NCBI GenBank assembly: GCA_947069175.1
Contig: CAMTDV010000013.1
Span: 58,782,610 to 58,846,609, forward strand
Source of the DNA: Scalesia atractyloides
Taxonomy: Eukaryota > Streptophyta > Magnoliopsida > Asterales > Asteraceae
DNA length: 64,000 bases
Reading direction: 5' to 3'
Made by a program: the position numbers and the translations under genes. This document shows positions 22,006 through 34,703 of the stretch, one piece after another. How positions within the stretch are numbered: the first letter of the stretch is position 1; each line of letters starts with the position of its first letter. The notes beneath the pieces were generated by a model. It was not told where the DNA came from. It was given only the letters and a program-made list of their open reading frames with translations, and did no database searches.

Positions 22006-24175
22006 TGTAACGCCTCGTTTTTTTGTATTTTCCTTAATTGGAAAGTGTAATCATATTTCTATTTATAGAAACTTGTATTCGTACCGTATTCGTATTTCTT
22101 TTCCAATTTTGTAATCCGAGACTTTGATCGTGGTGAAATTCATAATTGATACATACTTGTCTTACATGCATTCAGTCATTTAAACTGATACTTGTATACA
22201 TGCTTCATACATGCAAACCGATACTTGTTTTACGTGCTAAAGACTCATATAATTACATTCGATACTCAATCATGCAATTATGTTTAAAACGTGTGCAAAA
22301 TGACAAGTTAAACTAAGTTAAGGACTAAAAATGTCAGAATCCAAAGAAGCTTCTGAATAATCCTTCTCGCGACCCGCGACCGAACTCCACAAACCTCTCA
22401 CGGCCCGCCAGGCCTCTAGTGGCCCGCGACTGAAAACTCTTCACCCTCTCACGGCCCGTGAGAGGGGCATGATCCGGAAAGGTTGGTTTCAAGCTCATGG
22501 ATTGGCCAACTTTGTGTTTGTTGCATTTAATACCCCCAACTAACAACCTCCCAATCCCATCTATAAATATCCAACTCCTTCATCTCTCAAATCACACCTC
22601 AAACATTCTTCCTCTCTTCTCTCTAAAGCTCTAAGAGCTCTCTCCATCTAAAGGGTCAAGGTTTTCAAAAGTGAGTTCCAACTCACCCTTACCTCTCTCC
22701 TTTTGATCTTTCTTCCTTCTTAACACTTGAATCACCTTTTGGAGTGTCCCATAAGTTTTCCATGGAAAACCAACTTGGAACATCACCATGCTTGAGGTCT
22801 TATATGTAAGAACCTTTTTGTTTTAATAGGGTTTCAACCCACAAGTGTTGTATCCTTCCAAGCTTGTTTTTGAAACAAGACTTGAGTTGGTAATGTATGA
22901 TCACTTGGAAGCCTTGGCTATCCTACCTTCAATCCACCACCTCACTTGATGATTTTGATTGCTTTTTGTCTTTTACTTTCATATTTAAACTTCTTCATGA
23001 CCATCCTTGTCATCCTTGTGACGACTTGTGCATTGGTGAATATATGAAAGAGGTTAAAAGGAAGGTTATCCTCCTACCTCCACGCATGACTTCTATGTAC
23101 TTCCATGATGTTTATGATTTACTTATTATATTCTATTATATATATTATAATATATTATATATACTAACCGAACTCTTGATGGTAATCAAATGATTATCCG
23201 TTATGGTACTAGGTTACATCACCTAAGTACTTAATCTCTCGTTACTATTCTAATGGGTATCCTAACCCATGAAAACACATCAACCTGAATGGGTCTTATA
23301 GTGTCAAAAACGAGTATTAAGTCTAGATAATTCTTTTCTCGTATACATACTTTAATGTATTTAAAGTTCCTAATCCTCCGTTATCGTTCGTATACTTACC
23401 AACCTACGTTTTCCTCTTGTAGGATAACTCGGTGCTCCATCCTCCAAACTCTCCCAATATTTAAAGAAGTACAAAGTGGAAGCTTGCAAAACCATGAGTA
23501 CACTCGACACCCTTTTTATGCTTTACACTTTTGGGTGCAACATGGTAGATTATCCTAAACACACTAAATCACACTTCTATTCTATGAAATCACACGAACA
23601 ATATGTCATACATGCTATAGTTATGTGATACCTGAATTGTTTACTTGGTACATTCTTATGTTATACTAGAAGGCATAAACTTTGATCAAGCCTCCCTTAA
23701 CATGTATAACGCTATACGAGTAACGCACCGCCCGTATTCTTGTGGTCAATGCTAAGTTTTCTTTTAATCTATTATGCGGTGCACTTGAGGATTGACTTGT
23801 AGTTCACATGCCTTGTTTACATAATTCTTGTATGCTAGCTTAACATGTGGATTCGTTTAAACCTTTTGTTACTTATGCTATATCAAACTTGTTTACTCGC
23901 CAATACTTGTTGTATTGAACTATACTTTTAACATGTTGCAGGTTAAAGTTGTTGATCATGATGGAACTTAGTAGCGATAGCTTAGAAACACACGTAGAAT
24001 GTTAGGATTTATGTTGTTGAATTGATTGTATTTGAAATTTCATGTTGTACTTGACTATTTTTGTTATGAAACGAAAACGGTTTTGATTAAATTATTGTCA
24101 GCAAATAGTGTTACGATGCCTTGAGCAATCTATTTCGTCTCACCCGATGTTTCCGCCATCGGTTGGGGTGTGACA
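22006..24175 (+). mobile_element. Solo LTR of a gypsy element (element 6, 2170 bp)
   Basis: Starts TGTAACGCCTCG and ends GGGGTGTGACA, inserted in the Sirevirus spacer. Flanks AATAT (22001-22005) and GATAT (24176-24180) form a 5 bp target-site duplication with one mismatch, and the spacer of element 2 shows the unbroken site. A palindrome CTCTCACGGCCCGTGAGAG (22446-22464) with relatives upstream precedes the TATA box at 22562-22570. It belongs to the same family as the 5' LTR at 60435-63383. A solo LTR forms when the two LTRs of one element recombine and delete the interior. Confidence 0.9.
22562..22570 (+). promoter_or_regulatory. TATA box of the solo LTR
   Basis: TATAAATAT about 100 bp after the CG-rich palindrome, as in the other LTRs of this window. 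Confidence 0.6.
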
Positions 24176-25362
24176 GATATATGGTCTTAGTACACCAAAA
24201 TTTCGTTTGAAAGATTGTAGGATTCTAAGATACTAGCTCCTTATAGATAATTGATATCTGGGGTATTATACAAGTTCTTATGATTTTATGGGAATAGAAC
24301 TTGTAGAATACTTTTGCTTTTAAACCCAAAAACTACATTAAATTGAAAGTATCAAAAGATCTAATAATTGAAGTAAAAGATTCCAAATTGGAACATTACT
24401 TTTAAGTTGAACCTTCTTCTCTTTGTCAGTACGGTGGTACTAACCTGAGCTCTCAAGGTCTCGCACTACCCAGATATAAATATCAGTTAGATATATTCAC
24501 CTGTAAGATGAAATCCTGGGAATCTTGATACGAGAGTATATTATGAGGTGGGAAACATGGTTAAGTCAAGTTCCTAAAATTACCTAACGTATCTCGGAAC
24601 AATTGAGTAATGTATAGATGTTTAAATGGACAAGTATACTGACAATCTAAGTGAATTTGTTTAGAACTTAAACTCTTATTAAGGTCAACGGTACTAGTGA
24701 TATGTCTCAAAAACTGATATGATCCTCTAACACAAACTCACAAAAAGATAATTGTAAATATGTTTGTACATAGTTCATTGCTTTTCAATTCAGAAAAACC
24801 TATAAAGATTTTCATTTTGTATTAGCATAAACTTTGGAAAAATCAAAAGATTTTATTTCTGTTTTAGTTTCGACCATCGATGATGGAAAGTAGATCTTCA
24901 AAATCCAGAGATGCTGTATGCTGAGTATACTAGAGGACAATGGGTTGGGAGCTTATATGAATTGAGAAAATGTGTTGAAAATATCAAAAGTTGATTAATT
25001 TGAAACTCAACTTTGCCTAAAAACATCAGTTTGTTCACAAAGTGTTCAACCAAGGTTATTAACTTGGACTTGGTAGACAAATCAGTAAACTAGGGTCATT
25101 GACTTGGACTTGGTCAACTGAGTAGGTCGTTAAAACTGGAAAAAATGAACGAAATGTTAAAAGTTAGAAAAATTGGATTTACCTTCGCACGAAGGTAAAT
25201 TATCTTCACAAGAAGATAACTGCCAATATATAAGGCACTTCACACAAAGCTAATTCATTATTCAATGTTTACTCTCTGAGCGAAGATACCTATTTTGTTA
25301 AGAAAACGACGAAGTGCTGTCCAATTATTGACTTGTAGTGGTTGATTAGCACACCACAAACA
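24176..25362 (+). promoter_or_regulatory. Sirevirus spacer, right part, and internal aORF promoter (element 7)
   Basis: Continues the spacer (match to 6710-7740). Palindromic words of the type ACCTTCGCACGAAGGTAA at 25180-25215 precede a TATA box TATATAAGG at 25227-25235, then a leader of 127 bp to the ATG at 25363. Layout equals that of element 2, but with a different palindrome. Confidence 0.6.
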
Positions 25363-26193
25363 ATGCCTAAGGTAGATTGGACTAGATTGAACTCGAATTG
25401 AACCTTAATTTGATGTTTTCAGTAAACTGCACCTAAAAACTCAAATCTAGGACAATTTAACGGGCCAAAATAAAATTGAACATATCTTTGTGTAAATCGG
25501 CACTTTTTGGTTGTTTTAGAACCATCAATTTCATGAAAAACAAAGAAAATTTTCCAAGTGTTTTTGAGGTTACCTTTGTAGGAAGGAAAATTATCTTCGT
25601 ACGAAGATAAATTATCTTCGCACGAAGTAAATGGTCACTTCGTATGAAGATAAATTATCTTCGCATGAAGATAAACTGCAAAAATGTAAAAATTGGTCAT
25701 TTATCTTCGCACGAAGAATGGTCACTTCGTACCAAGCTCACTTCGCACAAAGTTAAATGATAAAATTTTTCGAAATTTTTCTAAGTGTTCGTGTTTATGT
25801 TTCTGTAAGATAAAAAGTCTAACTTTGACAAGAAACACAACATCTGCTGTGTTCTTGATGAGAAAATTCTAGAGATCACTCCATTTAAGTCGATTTTAAA
25901 GTTTATGAACGAACTTCTGATTGCTAAAGCATTTAGTGATCCCCACAAAGCATATTGCTCACATGTTGAAAGATTTGGGAGCATGCGAAGTATGTACCAG
26001 AACTTAAAGCCAATAGATCGGTTGTACGAGTCAAGAACAAAGATAAAGAAGTGTTGATCGCTGAAGATCTAGTTCATCGTGTTTTGGACTTCAAAGACAA
26101 GGATAGTGATCTGATGATGTACATCAAGCGTATTGTAAAGGATGTTTTACCCGATGGGCTACAAGGATCACGTGAACACACAGTTTAATAAAG
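25363..26193 (+). pseudogene. Sirevirus aORF, 5' end, spliced leader exon plus start of exon 2 (element 7)
   Basis: Exon 1 is 25363-25371 (ATG CCT AAG, M-P-K); the intron runs 25372-25808; exon 2 starts at 25809 (D-K-K-S-N-F-D-K-K-H). The frame reads NICCVLDEKILEI, then HKAYCSHVERFWEHAKYVPE, before frameshifts. The acceptor dinucleotide is mutated here (AA at 25807-25808 where element 10 has AG). The ORF is cut at 26193 and runs straight into gypsy protease DNA. Function of this Sirevirus ORF family is unknown. Confidence 0.62.
25372..25808 (+). other. Proposed intron of aORF (element 7)
   Basis: Donor AAG|GTAGAT, branch-like CTAAGTGT at 25781-25788, pyrimidine-rich end. The interior from 25570 to 25755 holds about eight words of the CTTCGCACGAAG type. 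Aligns with the intron remnant on the minus strand at 46983-47235. Confidence 0.55.
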
Positions 26194-26929
26194 TTCGCTA
26201 GAGTTCTTTTCGATTCGGGTGCAGATAAATCTTTTATTGATCATAAGTTTAGTAAACTATTGAACTTGCCCATAAGAACTCTTGATATAACTTATGAGGT
26301 AGAACTCGCTGATGGAGTGTTAGAGATAGCATCTTCCATTCTTGATGGATGCTCTATATCCATTAAGAATCATTCCATTCCCATCCCTCTTTTACCAATC
26401 AAATTGGCAGGGTTCATTGTAGTTTTAGGCATGGATTAGTTATCCCATAACCAAACCCGCATTGCCTGCGATAAGAAACTCATCGAAATTAAAACCCCAT
26501 CTGGTGAAACGATCACCATCCCTTGAGATTTGCACTTATGGATTGCCAGACAAGGTGTCGTTATTTAAGGCATCTAAGTGTTTGGGGAGAGATTGTGTCA
26601 TTTATATGGCACAAGTAACTATCAATGAGCCTAAGCCAAGTATTGAAGACCTTCCGGTTATCTTGGAGTATTCTGATGTTTTCCCTGAAGAATTACCTGG
26701 CCTACCTCCAGATAGGCAAGTGGAGTTTAGAATTGATATCCTACCTGAATCAGCACCGGTAGCCAGAGCTCCACATCGATTAGCACCAATAGAGATGAAG
26801 GAATTGAGACAACAGTTAGATGAACTCTTAGAGAAAGGCTTTATTCAGCCGAGTTCCTCGCCTTGGGGAGCTCCTATTTTATTTGTAAAGAAGAAAGACG
26901 ATTCAATGCGAATGTGCATTGATTACTGA
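26194..26929 (+). pseudogene. Ty3/gypsy protease and start of RT (element 8)
   Basis: Begins abruptly inside protease: LFDSGADKSFID near 26206 with the catalytic DSG intact, then VVLGMD-stop-LSHNQ (stop 26437-26439 from tgg). A frameshift near 26520 leads into the RT start in frame 2 (FPEELPGLPPDRQVEFRID near 26680, GFIQPSSSPWGAPILFVKKK). Stops at CIDY-stop (26927-26929), a C-to-T change of an arginine codon. gag is missing. The element is fused to a Sirevirus fragment at 26193/26194. Confidence 0.9.
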
Positions 26930-29427
26930 GAGATGAACAAGTTAACAATTAAGAACCGATATCCTCAGCCCAGGATCTATGATTTATTCGACCAACTTCA
27001 AGGGGCTAGTTATTTCTCCAAAATTGATCTAAGATCAGGATATCATCAGTTGAAGGTAAGGAACGAAGATGTTCCTAAGACTGCCTTTAGGACCCGATAT
27101 GGTCATTTTCAATTTCTAGTGATGCCTTTTGGGCTCACAAATGCACCTGCAACATTCATGGATCTCATGAATAGAGTCTGCAAACCATATTTGGATAAGT
27201 TTTTTGTATAGACGACATACTTATCTATTCTCGTAATCAAGCTGACCATGAGAAACACCTTCGGTGCATTCTAGAATTACTAAGGCAAGAGAAGCTCTAT
27301 GCCAAATTTTCTAAGTGTGAATTTTGGCTTAGAGAAGTCCAATTTCTTGGACATGTCGTAAGTGAGCGTGGTATCCCGGTGGATCCCGCCAAAATAGAAG
27401 CCATAATGAATTGGGAGTGCCCAAGACCCCATCAGAGATTCATAGTTTCCTAGGATTGGCTGGATACTACAGAAGGTTTATTGAGAACTTTTCAAGATAG
27501 CCACTCCTTTGACTACCTTAACCCGTAAGAATGTTAAATTTGTCTGGGGTCCGAAACAACAAGAATCCTTTGAGATTCTAAAACACAAGTTGACAATGCT
27601 CCTGTGTTATCTCTACCTGGGTATTAAGGATTTTGTAGTCTATTTTGATGCTTCGCACACTGGCAAGGGCTGTATGCTAATGCAAAAAGGCAAGGTAATT
27701 CCTTATGCGTCACGATAGTTAAAGGTGCACGAAAGGAACTACACCACCCATTATTTGGAATTGGGTGCTGTTGTATGGCACAAAGTGTATTATATACACT
27801 TACCATAAGAGTCTCCAGCATCTGTTCAATCAGAAAGAATTGAACATGCGACAGCGCCATTGGATGGAACACTTAATGATTATGATTGTGAAATTTGCTA
27901 TCATCCCGGCAAGGCAAATGTCGTTGCTGACGCCTTAAGTCGCACGAAAAGAATTAAGCCCATTAGGATTAATGCAAAGAGCATTGAGCTCAGAAATAGC
28001 TTAAGTGAGAAGCTATTAGATGTGCAAAAGCAAGCTCTATTAGAGGCTAACATTCCTAATGAGGGATTAGGCGGAACTATTGATCAATTAACGCCTGGAA
28101 AAGATGGAATCCTTGGATTTAATGGAAGGATCTGGGTTCTAGCCTTTGGGGGACTTAGAGATCTAATCCTCCAGGAAGCACACAATACGAGATACTCAGT
28201 TCACCCTGGAGGTGACAAGATGTATCATGATTTGGAAAAGAACTATTGGTGGATAGGTCTGAAGAAATCCATAGCCACTTTTGTAGCTAAGTGTCTGACG
28301 TGTTCGCAAGTTAAGGCCGAACATCAGAAGCCGTCAGGACTTCTACAACAATTGGAAATTCCCACATGAAATGGGAAATGGTAAATATGGACTTGATTAC
28401 CAAGTTACCTAAGACCAAAAATTGGAAATGACACTATTTGGGTCATTGTGGATAGGCTGACTAAGTCAGCACACTTCTTGCCAATTAAAGAAATGTATAA
28501 CTCTGACAAATTGGCTAAGTTGTATGTGGACAAGATTGTGTCCCTACACGGTGTGCCGGTATCTATTGTATCTGATAGAGATACTAGATACCATCTCACT
28601 TTTGGAAAAGTTTCCAACAATCGTTAGGCACAAAATTGAACTTTAGTACGGCTTACCACCCGCATCGGATGGACAAAGTGAGCGTACTATCCAGACATTG
28701 GAAGACATGCTTAGGGCATGTGTGATTGATTTAGGTGGAAGTTGGGATGACCACTTACCCTTAATAGAATTCTCCTAAAATAATAGTTATCATACGAGCA
28801 TCAAGGCTACTCCTTTTGAGGCTTTGTATGGGAGAAACTGTAGAACGCCCGTGTGTTGGGCAGAAGTTGGGGAAGCCCAACTATCAGGACCGGAGATTGT
28901 CCTAGAAACCACAGAAAAGATTGTACAAATCCGTGATCGTCTCAAAGCTGCCCGAGATAGGCAGAAGAGCTATGCTGACCAGAGGCGAAAACCTCTTAAG
29001 TTCCAAGTAGGGGACAAAGTCATGCTGAATATATCACCCTGGAAAGGTGTGATGCGCTTCGGAAAGAAAGGCAAGTTAAGCCCAAGATATATTGGACCAT
29101 TCGAAGTAATCGAATGTGTCGGCGCTGTAGCTTATAAGCTTAAGCTTCCAGAGGAGCTTAGTGGAATTCATGATGTGTTCCACATCAGTAACTTTAAGAA
29201 ATGTCTAGCCGATTAATAGCTAGCAATGTTGCACAAGGAATGTGCAAATTGATGAAAACCTGAGGTTCATTGAGAAACCGATTTCGATCGAGGATTGGCA
29301 GGTTAAGAAGCTCCGAAGGAAATTGATACCTATAGTAAAGGTTAAGTTGGATGCCTTTAGAGGTCCTGAGTATACATGGGAGGTTGAGTCCACTATGCGA
29401 CAAAAGTACCCCCATCTTTTTGAATAA
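26930..29427 (+). pseudogene. Ty3/gypsy RT, RNase H, integrase and chromodomain-like tail (element 8)
   Basis: RT continues (NRYPQPRIYDLFDQLQG, FLVMPFGLTNAPATFMDL); a few bases are missing before the IDDILIYS motif near 27212. RNase H shows FVVYFDASHTGKGC near 27630 and a deletion near 27775. Integrase: HHCC domain open at 27860-28369 (SVHPGGDKMYHDL, KCLTCSQVK), core with breaks near 28370 and 28600, FS-stop at about 28777, then PRYIGPFEVIE. The tail with KLRRKLIPIVKVK and GPEYTWEVE ends at 29425-29427. Numerous frameshifts and stops. Clearly a Tekay-like chromovirus related to, but distinct from, elements 1 and 4. Confidence 0.93.
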
Positions 29428-29448
29428 AATCTCGAGGACGAGATTTCT

Positions 29449-29464
29449 TTTAAGTGGGTGAGGA
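29449..29464 (+). other. Polypurine tract of element 8
   Basis: TTTAAGTGGGTGAGGA directly before TGTAACACC, after the pol stop. Confidence 0.7.
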
Positions 29465-29549
29465 TGTAACACCTTGTAAAATCGTGTTCAATAGTATACT
29501 GACACGTGTTGTATTTTAATTTAGTCTATTAAAGACTAATAAAGACTAA

Positions 29550-29745
29550 AGGTGTCAACTTGCTCAAACTGAGCCTCTGAGTGACTGTCTGATGTCAACA
29601 TGCTTAAACATTAGCCTCTGAGTGACTGATATGTCAACATGCTTAAACATTGGCCTCTGAGTGACGGATATGTCAACATGCCCAGCCTCTGAGTGACATC
29701 GGAGTCAACATGCTTATAGAGGGCCTCTGAGTGATCCTTTACGAA
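29550..29745 (+). repeat. Tandem repeat in U3 of the element 8 LTR
   Basis: Five copies built on TGTCAACATGCTTAAACATT and GCCTCTGAGTGAC, unit about 40 bp, with shortened copies to the right and a diverged one near 29840-29860. Confidence 0.85.
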
Positions 29746-30207
29746 GTCCTATCTCTCATATGTATCGTTGTTGGACGAGAGGGTTCAATTCTATAATTAT
29801 GTGAAAGATGGAAAATGGTGGGGTTAAAAGTGTCAACATGTTAATTTACACCTCTAAGTGACCTTTTAACGAACCAGGAGCTCGACAATGTCTGGGCATA
29901 ATCCTGGGTAAGCCAAATATTGGCTACGAAGGGCTAAATATGCTAAAAGGGTGTTTTAGAAGGTTTTAAGGGTGTTTAATAAGTTGAGGGGCTAAATGTG
30001 GCAAATTTTGAAAACCGACATGCGGCGCTCGCGGGGCGCGAGAGGCGTGTATCTGCAGAAAGTTTTGCTTGGCCTCCACACATGTTGCCAAAAACCAATT
30101 AACTCGAAACTATGGATTCCCAAACTGCTATGCCACATTTTAGGACACTTGTAAGCTCCCTCTTACATCCCTTAACACCTGGCATCACCTCCTTCAAGCT
30201 CTCCAAC

Positions 30208-30216
30208 TATAAATAG
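30208..30216 (+). promoter_or_regulatory. TATA box of the element 8 LTR
   Basis: TATAAATAG in CCAAC-TATAAATAG-GTGCC, about 165 bp after the CG palindrome. Confidence 0.65.
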
Positions 30217-32713
30217 GTGCCAAGGTTCACCATTTGAACTTGCACCTTTCTTATTCATAACTCTTCTCCCTCCTCTGGAAGTTACTAACTGAAAGGAGCA
30301 TCCAACTTATTTCTATTGCATCCTAGGAACCTTTTGTAAGTGTTCCTTCTTTATGCATTTTCGTTTATAAGCTTTTATAGCCAAAAGTCAAGCGTTTTAC
30401 AGAAAACGCCTTGACTTTCGATTAAGACCATTATGGTCCAGCCATTGTTCCTAACGAACATGGTCAACTGATCGTAATAAGGTATGTGTTATTCCCTATA
30501 AAGGGCACCTTCTGAAGATCACGTTTGCTAGACCAATTGACGGGTCAATGTTATGATATTAAAAAGTCAAACATGCCATTTTTTGGAAAAATTATCATTT
30601 GATCTTATATATGTTATGAAACCTGTTTTGACACTTAAACAAGTTGGAAATAATTATTAGAACATGTAAGAACATGTTCGGCTCGTCAATTTCAGCTCTA
30701 GGGTCGGTTCGCAACCAAATGTCGCAAAGTTTGACTTCTGCTTTGACTTTCGATTCTGACCCGATTTAGATTAGTTAGCTACTGATCTGAAGTTGCATTA
30801 TGATCATAATATAATGTAGTATAACCCTCTGAGGTTATATTACATGATCATAATCAAAATCTGAGTTTAAGCGCAAGTTCCATAATTTGCCATTTTTGAC
30901 TAAAATGCCCTTTTTGCATAAAACAAGGTTTAAAAGATAATGAACTTGACAATAGGTTTCCTAGTGATGTAATATTATAAGTAGGATTATTTGGGATGTC
31001 AAATCAGATTTTAAACTAAGTTTACAAGCAGGTCCTTGTATTATGTCGATAAATGACGATAAAGCCCTTGTGGCTCATGAATTTGTTTTAATCAAATCTT
31101 TTCATGGTAAATCTTTTACCTACTGATATGTTATATTAAGTAACATATCTAAGACATTTTAATCTGACCTTAACATCAGTTTTCATTAAACATCGGATAA
31201 AACGTCATTTTACGACATAAGCGTCGTTTCGGCGCTTGGTATGGTTTTAAACCATATTTACCAACCAAGACTTATTACCTACTGATTTTAAAACTTATTT
31301 TAAATATTTTTACAGTAGGTACAAGATATAAACTCAGAATCCCAAATAAATTATAAACTATGTGTAAAATGACCAAAATACCCCTCCGGTGCATAGTTTG
31401 GTCATAAATGATAAATTACACATATAATTAATATCCTAGTGATATTATATCATAAACAAATTATTTTTCCAGAATACTTATAGATATAACATCAAATTAT
31501 ATTCAAGTTCCTTTTATACTGTGTGAAATTACCGAAACACCCTTATGAGGCAAAGTTTCACTTTAAAACCATAACGGGCATAAAAGTTGATATCTCACTG
31601 ATATTACAACTTATTTAAAGTGTAATGGCATATAGAACTTGTCCATGACTTATTCGGTTATCGGATGTCGCTAATATGCGTACGGTTAAGCATATGTAAC
31701 TGGTTTATGAAAATTAACTGAAAGGGTCTAACCATGTCATCTAAGTCTCAAAATCTAGAATGTTTTTAGTTTATCCATATTACACAAGTCAAGGTACTTG
31801 TTGGGATTAAACTACATTCTATCCAATCATCGTCTAATCTAGCGTTATACGTTTTGATCAAGTACGCTAGTCGGTCTAAGTCTATGACTTAAATAAGACC
31901 GTTAGTATTTAATTGGTTAGTTTATGCCATAATCCAGACTATAGACTTGCCGGTAAATGCTATCTGAACTTAGTACTTTTGTGTACGGCTGAGTTATTAA
32001 ATTAAGAGAAGACTAGCTCAGGTAAATACTCTCGACTTATTTCCCCTATATGGGCTTGGGATACAGTAAATTATTACCGCTTGGTCGGAAATGGGATCAA
32101 TCGAATGCCGGATTGTGGCTAGTAAATCCGCATATTCTGTTTTAATTAGTTTTGTTTGATAACTTAAACATCGGGGGTTAACTACCATGTCATATCCTCG
32201 GCTCATTACGTTAATCATGTCTCGGTCTCTGTACCGGGCCCTGTATGGACAAACATGTAAATCTGTTAACAAGGTTGGACGGTCAACTTTCCCAAGTTAT
32301 AAAAGATTTTGTGCTGATACGCACTTAAAACATATTTTAAATGTTTTCAAATGAGTCAGTTGGGTGTATTTACCAGCGAAAGCTGACGTATTTTCAAAAG
32401 AGTAAGCTTGCAGGTACAATACGAAAATAGGCTGGAAGTGCTCGGTAGTGATAGAGGATCTTGCAAATCCTAGATCTGCCCAAAGTCTGTTTTATCTTCT
32501 TTCTTTGTACAATTTATGATCCGCCTGTGGATCTTCTATTACGACCCTGTATATTATTTTGTACTTTGAACATTTGGTTTATAATAGTAATTTTACTCCA
32601 AGACTTCCGTTGTGTCGTGTTTAATTGTCTATGATGTTATCAACTGATGTCACGATACTCCCCACCCGGGCCCAGCGGTGTATGGATTTGGGTTGGAAAC
32701 CTAGGGTGTGACA

Positions 32714-34703
32714 GGATTGTTCATTTGGAGTGTGGATCACGAACACAAGGACTTTCCTTCAAATATGCTTCAGCAGTTTTCATCATTGGGAAATTATTCT
32801 TCACTTGCTTTTCAAGCTTATCGTAGAACGCCCAACCACTCACTGATGACATATCGGTTAGACGTTTTCATTGGATCCTTTAGTTTGAAGTTTTCATCAA
32901 GAGGGTTCACATTCTGATTCTTCATTATTAGCATTTGTTTGTTGCTTTGTTTCTTTGATGGCAGCTTTCTTTTCATCTTTTGAGCTGATGCTAGGTAAGT
33001 AGCTAACCCTGCTTCGCGTTCTTCATCAACTGTGACTTTCTCTTCAACGATTCGATCGTGATGAGCTATGTTCATAGGACCATCATCTTTGTCAGCAAAC
33101 TCACTACCGAACTTTTTTTCTAGCTTTTCCTTCAAATCAAACACTACTGACATCAACAGTCACATCGCCTAGTAGTTGTTCAATCGTTTGATCTCTGTTG
33201 GATATTTGAACCGGTAGCGAGGTAATCTGAACATCCTTTAGCGCAGAATCTTGTTCCAACATGATTACTCTTCGTTGCAGCTTCCTGACATTCACATCTT
33301 CATCATCATCAATGTCTGAATGTTCAACAAACTTCATCTTGTCTGCAGCAATTCGCATTGCTGCTTTCATCATGCTTAGTAAACCTACCACTAGAACCAC
33401 CGCCTTCAAATCGAACGCCGTTAGAACTCTCTGACTGTGATCTTGTGGTTGCCTCAAAGTTTGAAATGTAAAGAATGTTTATAACTAGAATGGTGGTAAT
33501 GTCTTCAGGTATAGCTTGAATAATCGGCTTAGGATTAACACTTGGACTTGTGGGTTTAGGATCAGTAGAGATATCTGATTCGGTTCTTTGCTTCTTTCAG
33601 GATTGTTATCAGCACTAGCAACATCTTCAGTGGTCACTTCTTTAGTAGGAACAATTTCGATAGCAGGGTTCCCAGAATTGTCCAGTAACGATTTGAGTAA
33701 CGCTTGAAAATTCTCAGAAGTTATCACATTCAGTCCTCTAACGGGTTCCTCAACTTTCCTAGAGTCAATCTGATCCAACTCAACCTCAGCATCTTCTTCA
33801 TCAGTCACCAAATCTTCAATTTCAGTCACTGGTTTCTCTCCAACTCTATAATCTGTATATCATGCTCTTCAGCAGTCATCGCATTCACTTGTCTTGGTGC
33901 AGGTACAACCGGTCCAAACTTTCCGTGTTTCTCTAACAATATTTTTCCCAAGAACCTATGCTTCTTCGTCGTATCTCTACTCTTGATTACTGCATCAAAA
34001 CAACCTGGACCCATGGGCTTTAAGTTCAGAAAATTGGTGCTTTTGATGAGATCTGGGTACTTTTCGTCGAGAATCATCAGCAGACATCGAGGATAGAGCA
34101 TGAATATGTTCTTCTTCGGATTCTCTAACATCTTCTTCGTATTATCGAAAATGAAGGCAGAGAAGTTGTAATCCTAGTCCTTCACCAAGGCTACCATTGT
34201 AGCTATTTGGGTATGATTTAATTGATCCAAACCACCTTTGTTCTCTGAAAAGCATAGAAATAGAACGTGCACCAACTGTCTCCAGTAAGGCGGAAAGAGC
34301 TTCTTCAGCATTGTTGAATAATCACCCTTGTAGCTCATTTTTCTTAATGCCTTAATAATTCTGTCTCGGTCAAAATTTGTTGGATCATTCGTTCTATCTC
34401 CAAACTTTAGTACTTCTCGAATTATAGCTTCTGTGACAATGATCTCCTTTCCTTGTACTTTAGCTTCAATTGAATCTCCTCCTTTTTTGACTTTGGCAGA
34501 TAACCAGATGTCAAGTATGGTGTCTTGGCATATAACTGGGTTGGTCTTCAATGCGTGAGTGATTTTGCAGTTATTCAGGCCAACAATCATAGATTTGAAG
34601 TATTCGTATGTCTTGGCGGGGGGGGGGGGTCTGAAAGATATGCGACCTGGTTATGGAATGTTTCCATTTCCAGCTTACGTTGTTCAACAATCTTTTGAGC
34701 CAT
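32714..34703 (-). pseudogene. Sirevirus aORF (element 9), 3' truncated
   Basis: Extra ORF after pol, on the minus strand. A start at 34703 reads MAQKIVEQRKLEME without the spliced MxK leader of elements 2 and 7. A 12-G run (34618-34629) disrupts the frame. The N-terminal domain continues (THALKTNPVICQDTILDIW, EIIVTEAIIREVLKFGD, YPRCLLMILDEKYPDL), followed by an acidic middle and a lysine-rich part (AQKMKRKLPSKKQSNKQ near 32960). Frameshifts near 34170, 33825, 33470 and 33150. It is cut at 32714 by the LTR of element 8. Related to the aORFs of elements 2, 7 and 10 by the shared N-terminal domain. Function unknown. Confidence 0.7.

Larger units (their letters stand above)
29465..32713 (+). repeat. 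3' LTR of element 8 (3249 bp)
   Basis: Starts TGTAACACCTTG, ends GGGTGTGACA. U3 carries about five direct repeats (see next entry), a CG palindrome CTCGCGGGGCGCGAG (30028-30042) and a TATA box TATAAATAG at 30208-30216. The rest is non-coding. It abuts minus-strand Sirevirus aORF DNA at 32714. Confidence 0.88.

Noticed and set aside
25570..25755. CRISPR-like or operator array of CTTCGCACGAAG words
   Set aside because: Irregular spacing, imperfect words, and the same words in the LTR of the family; better read as Sirevirus palindromic motifs.
26150..26230. In-frame fusion protein of aORF and gypsy protease
   Set aside because: Frames do not join; the aORF is already frameshifted before the junction.
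34618..34629. 12-G run as a G-quadruplex regulatory site
   Set aside because: A single homopolymer in a broken ORF; more likely slippage or a sequencing problem, as are the C runs near 16730, 40326 and 42558.
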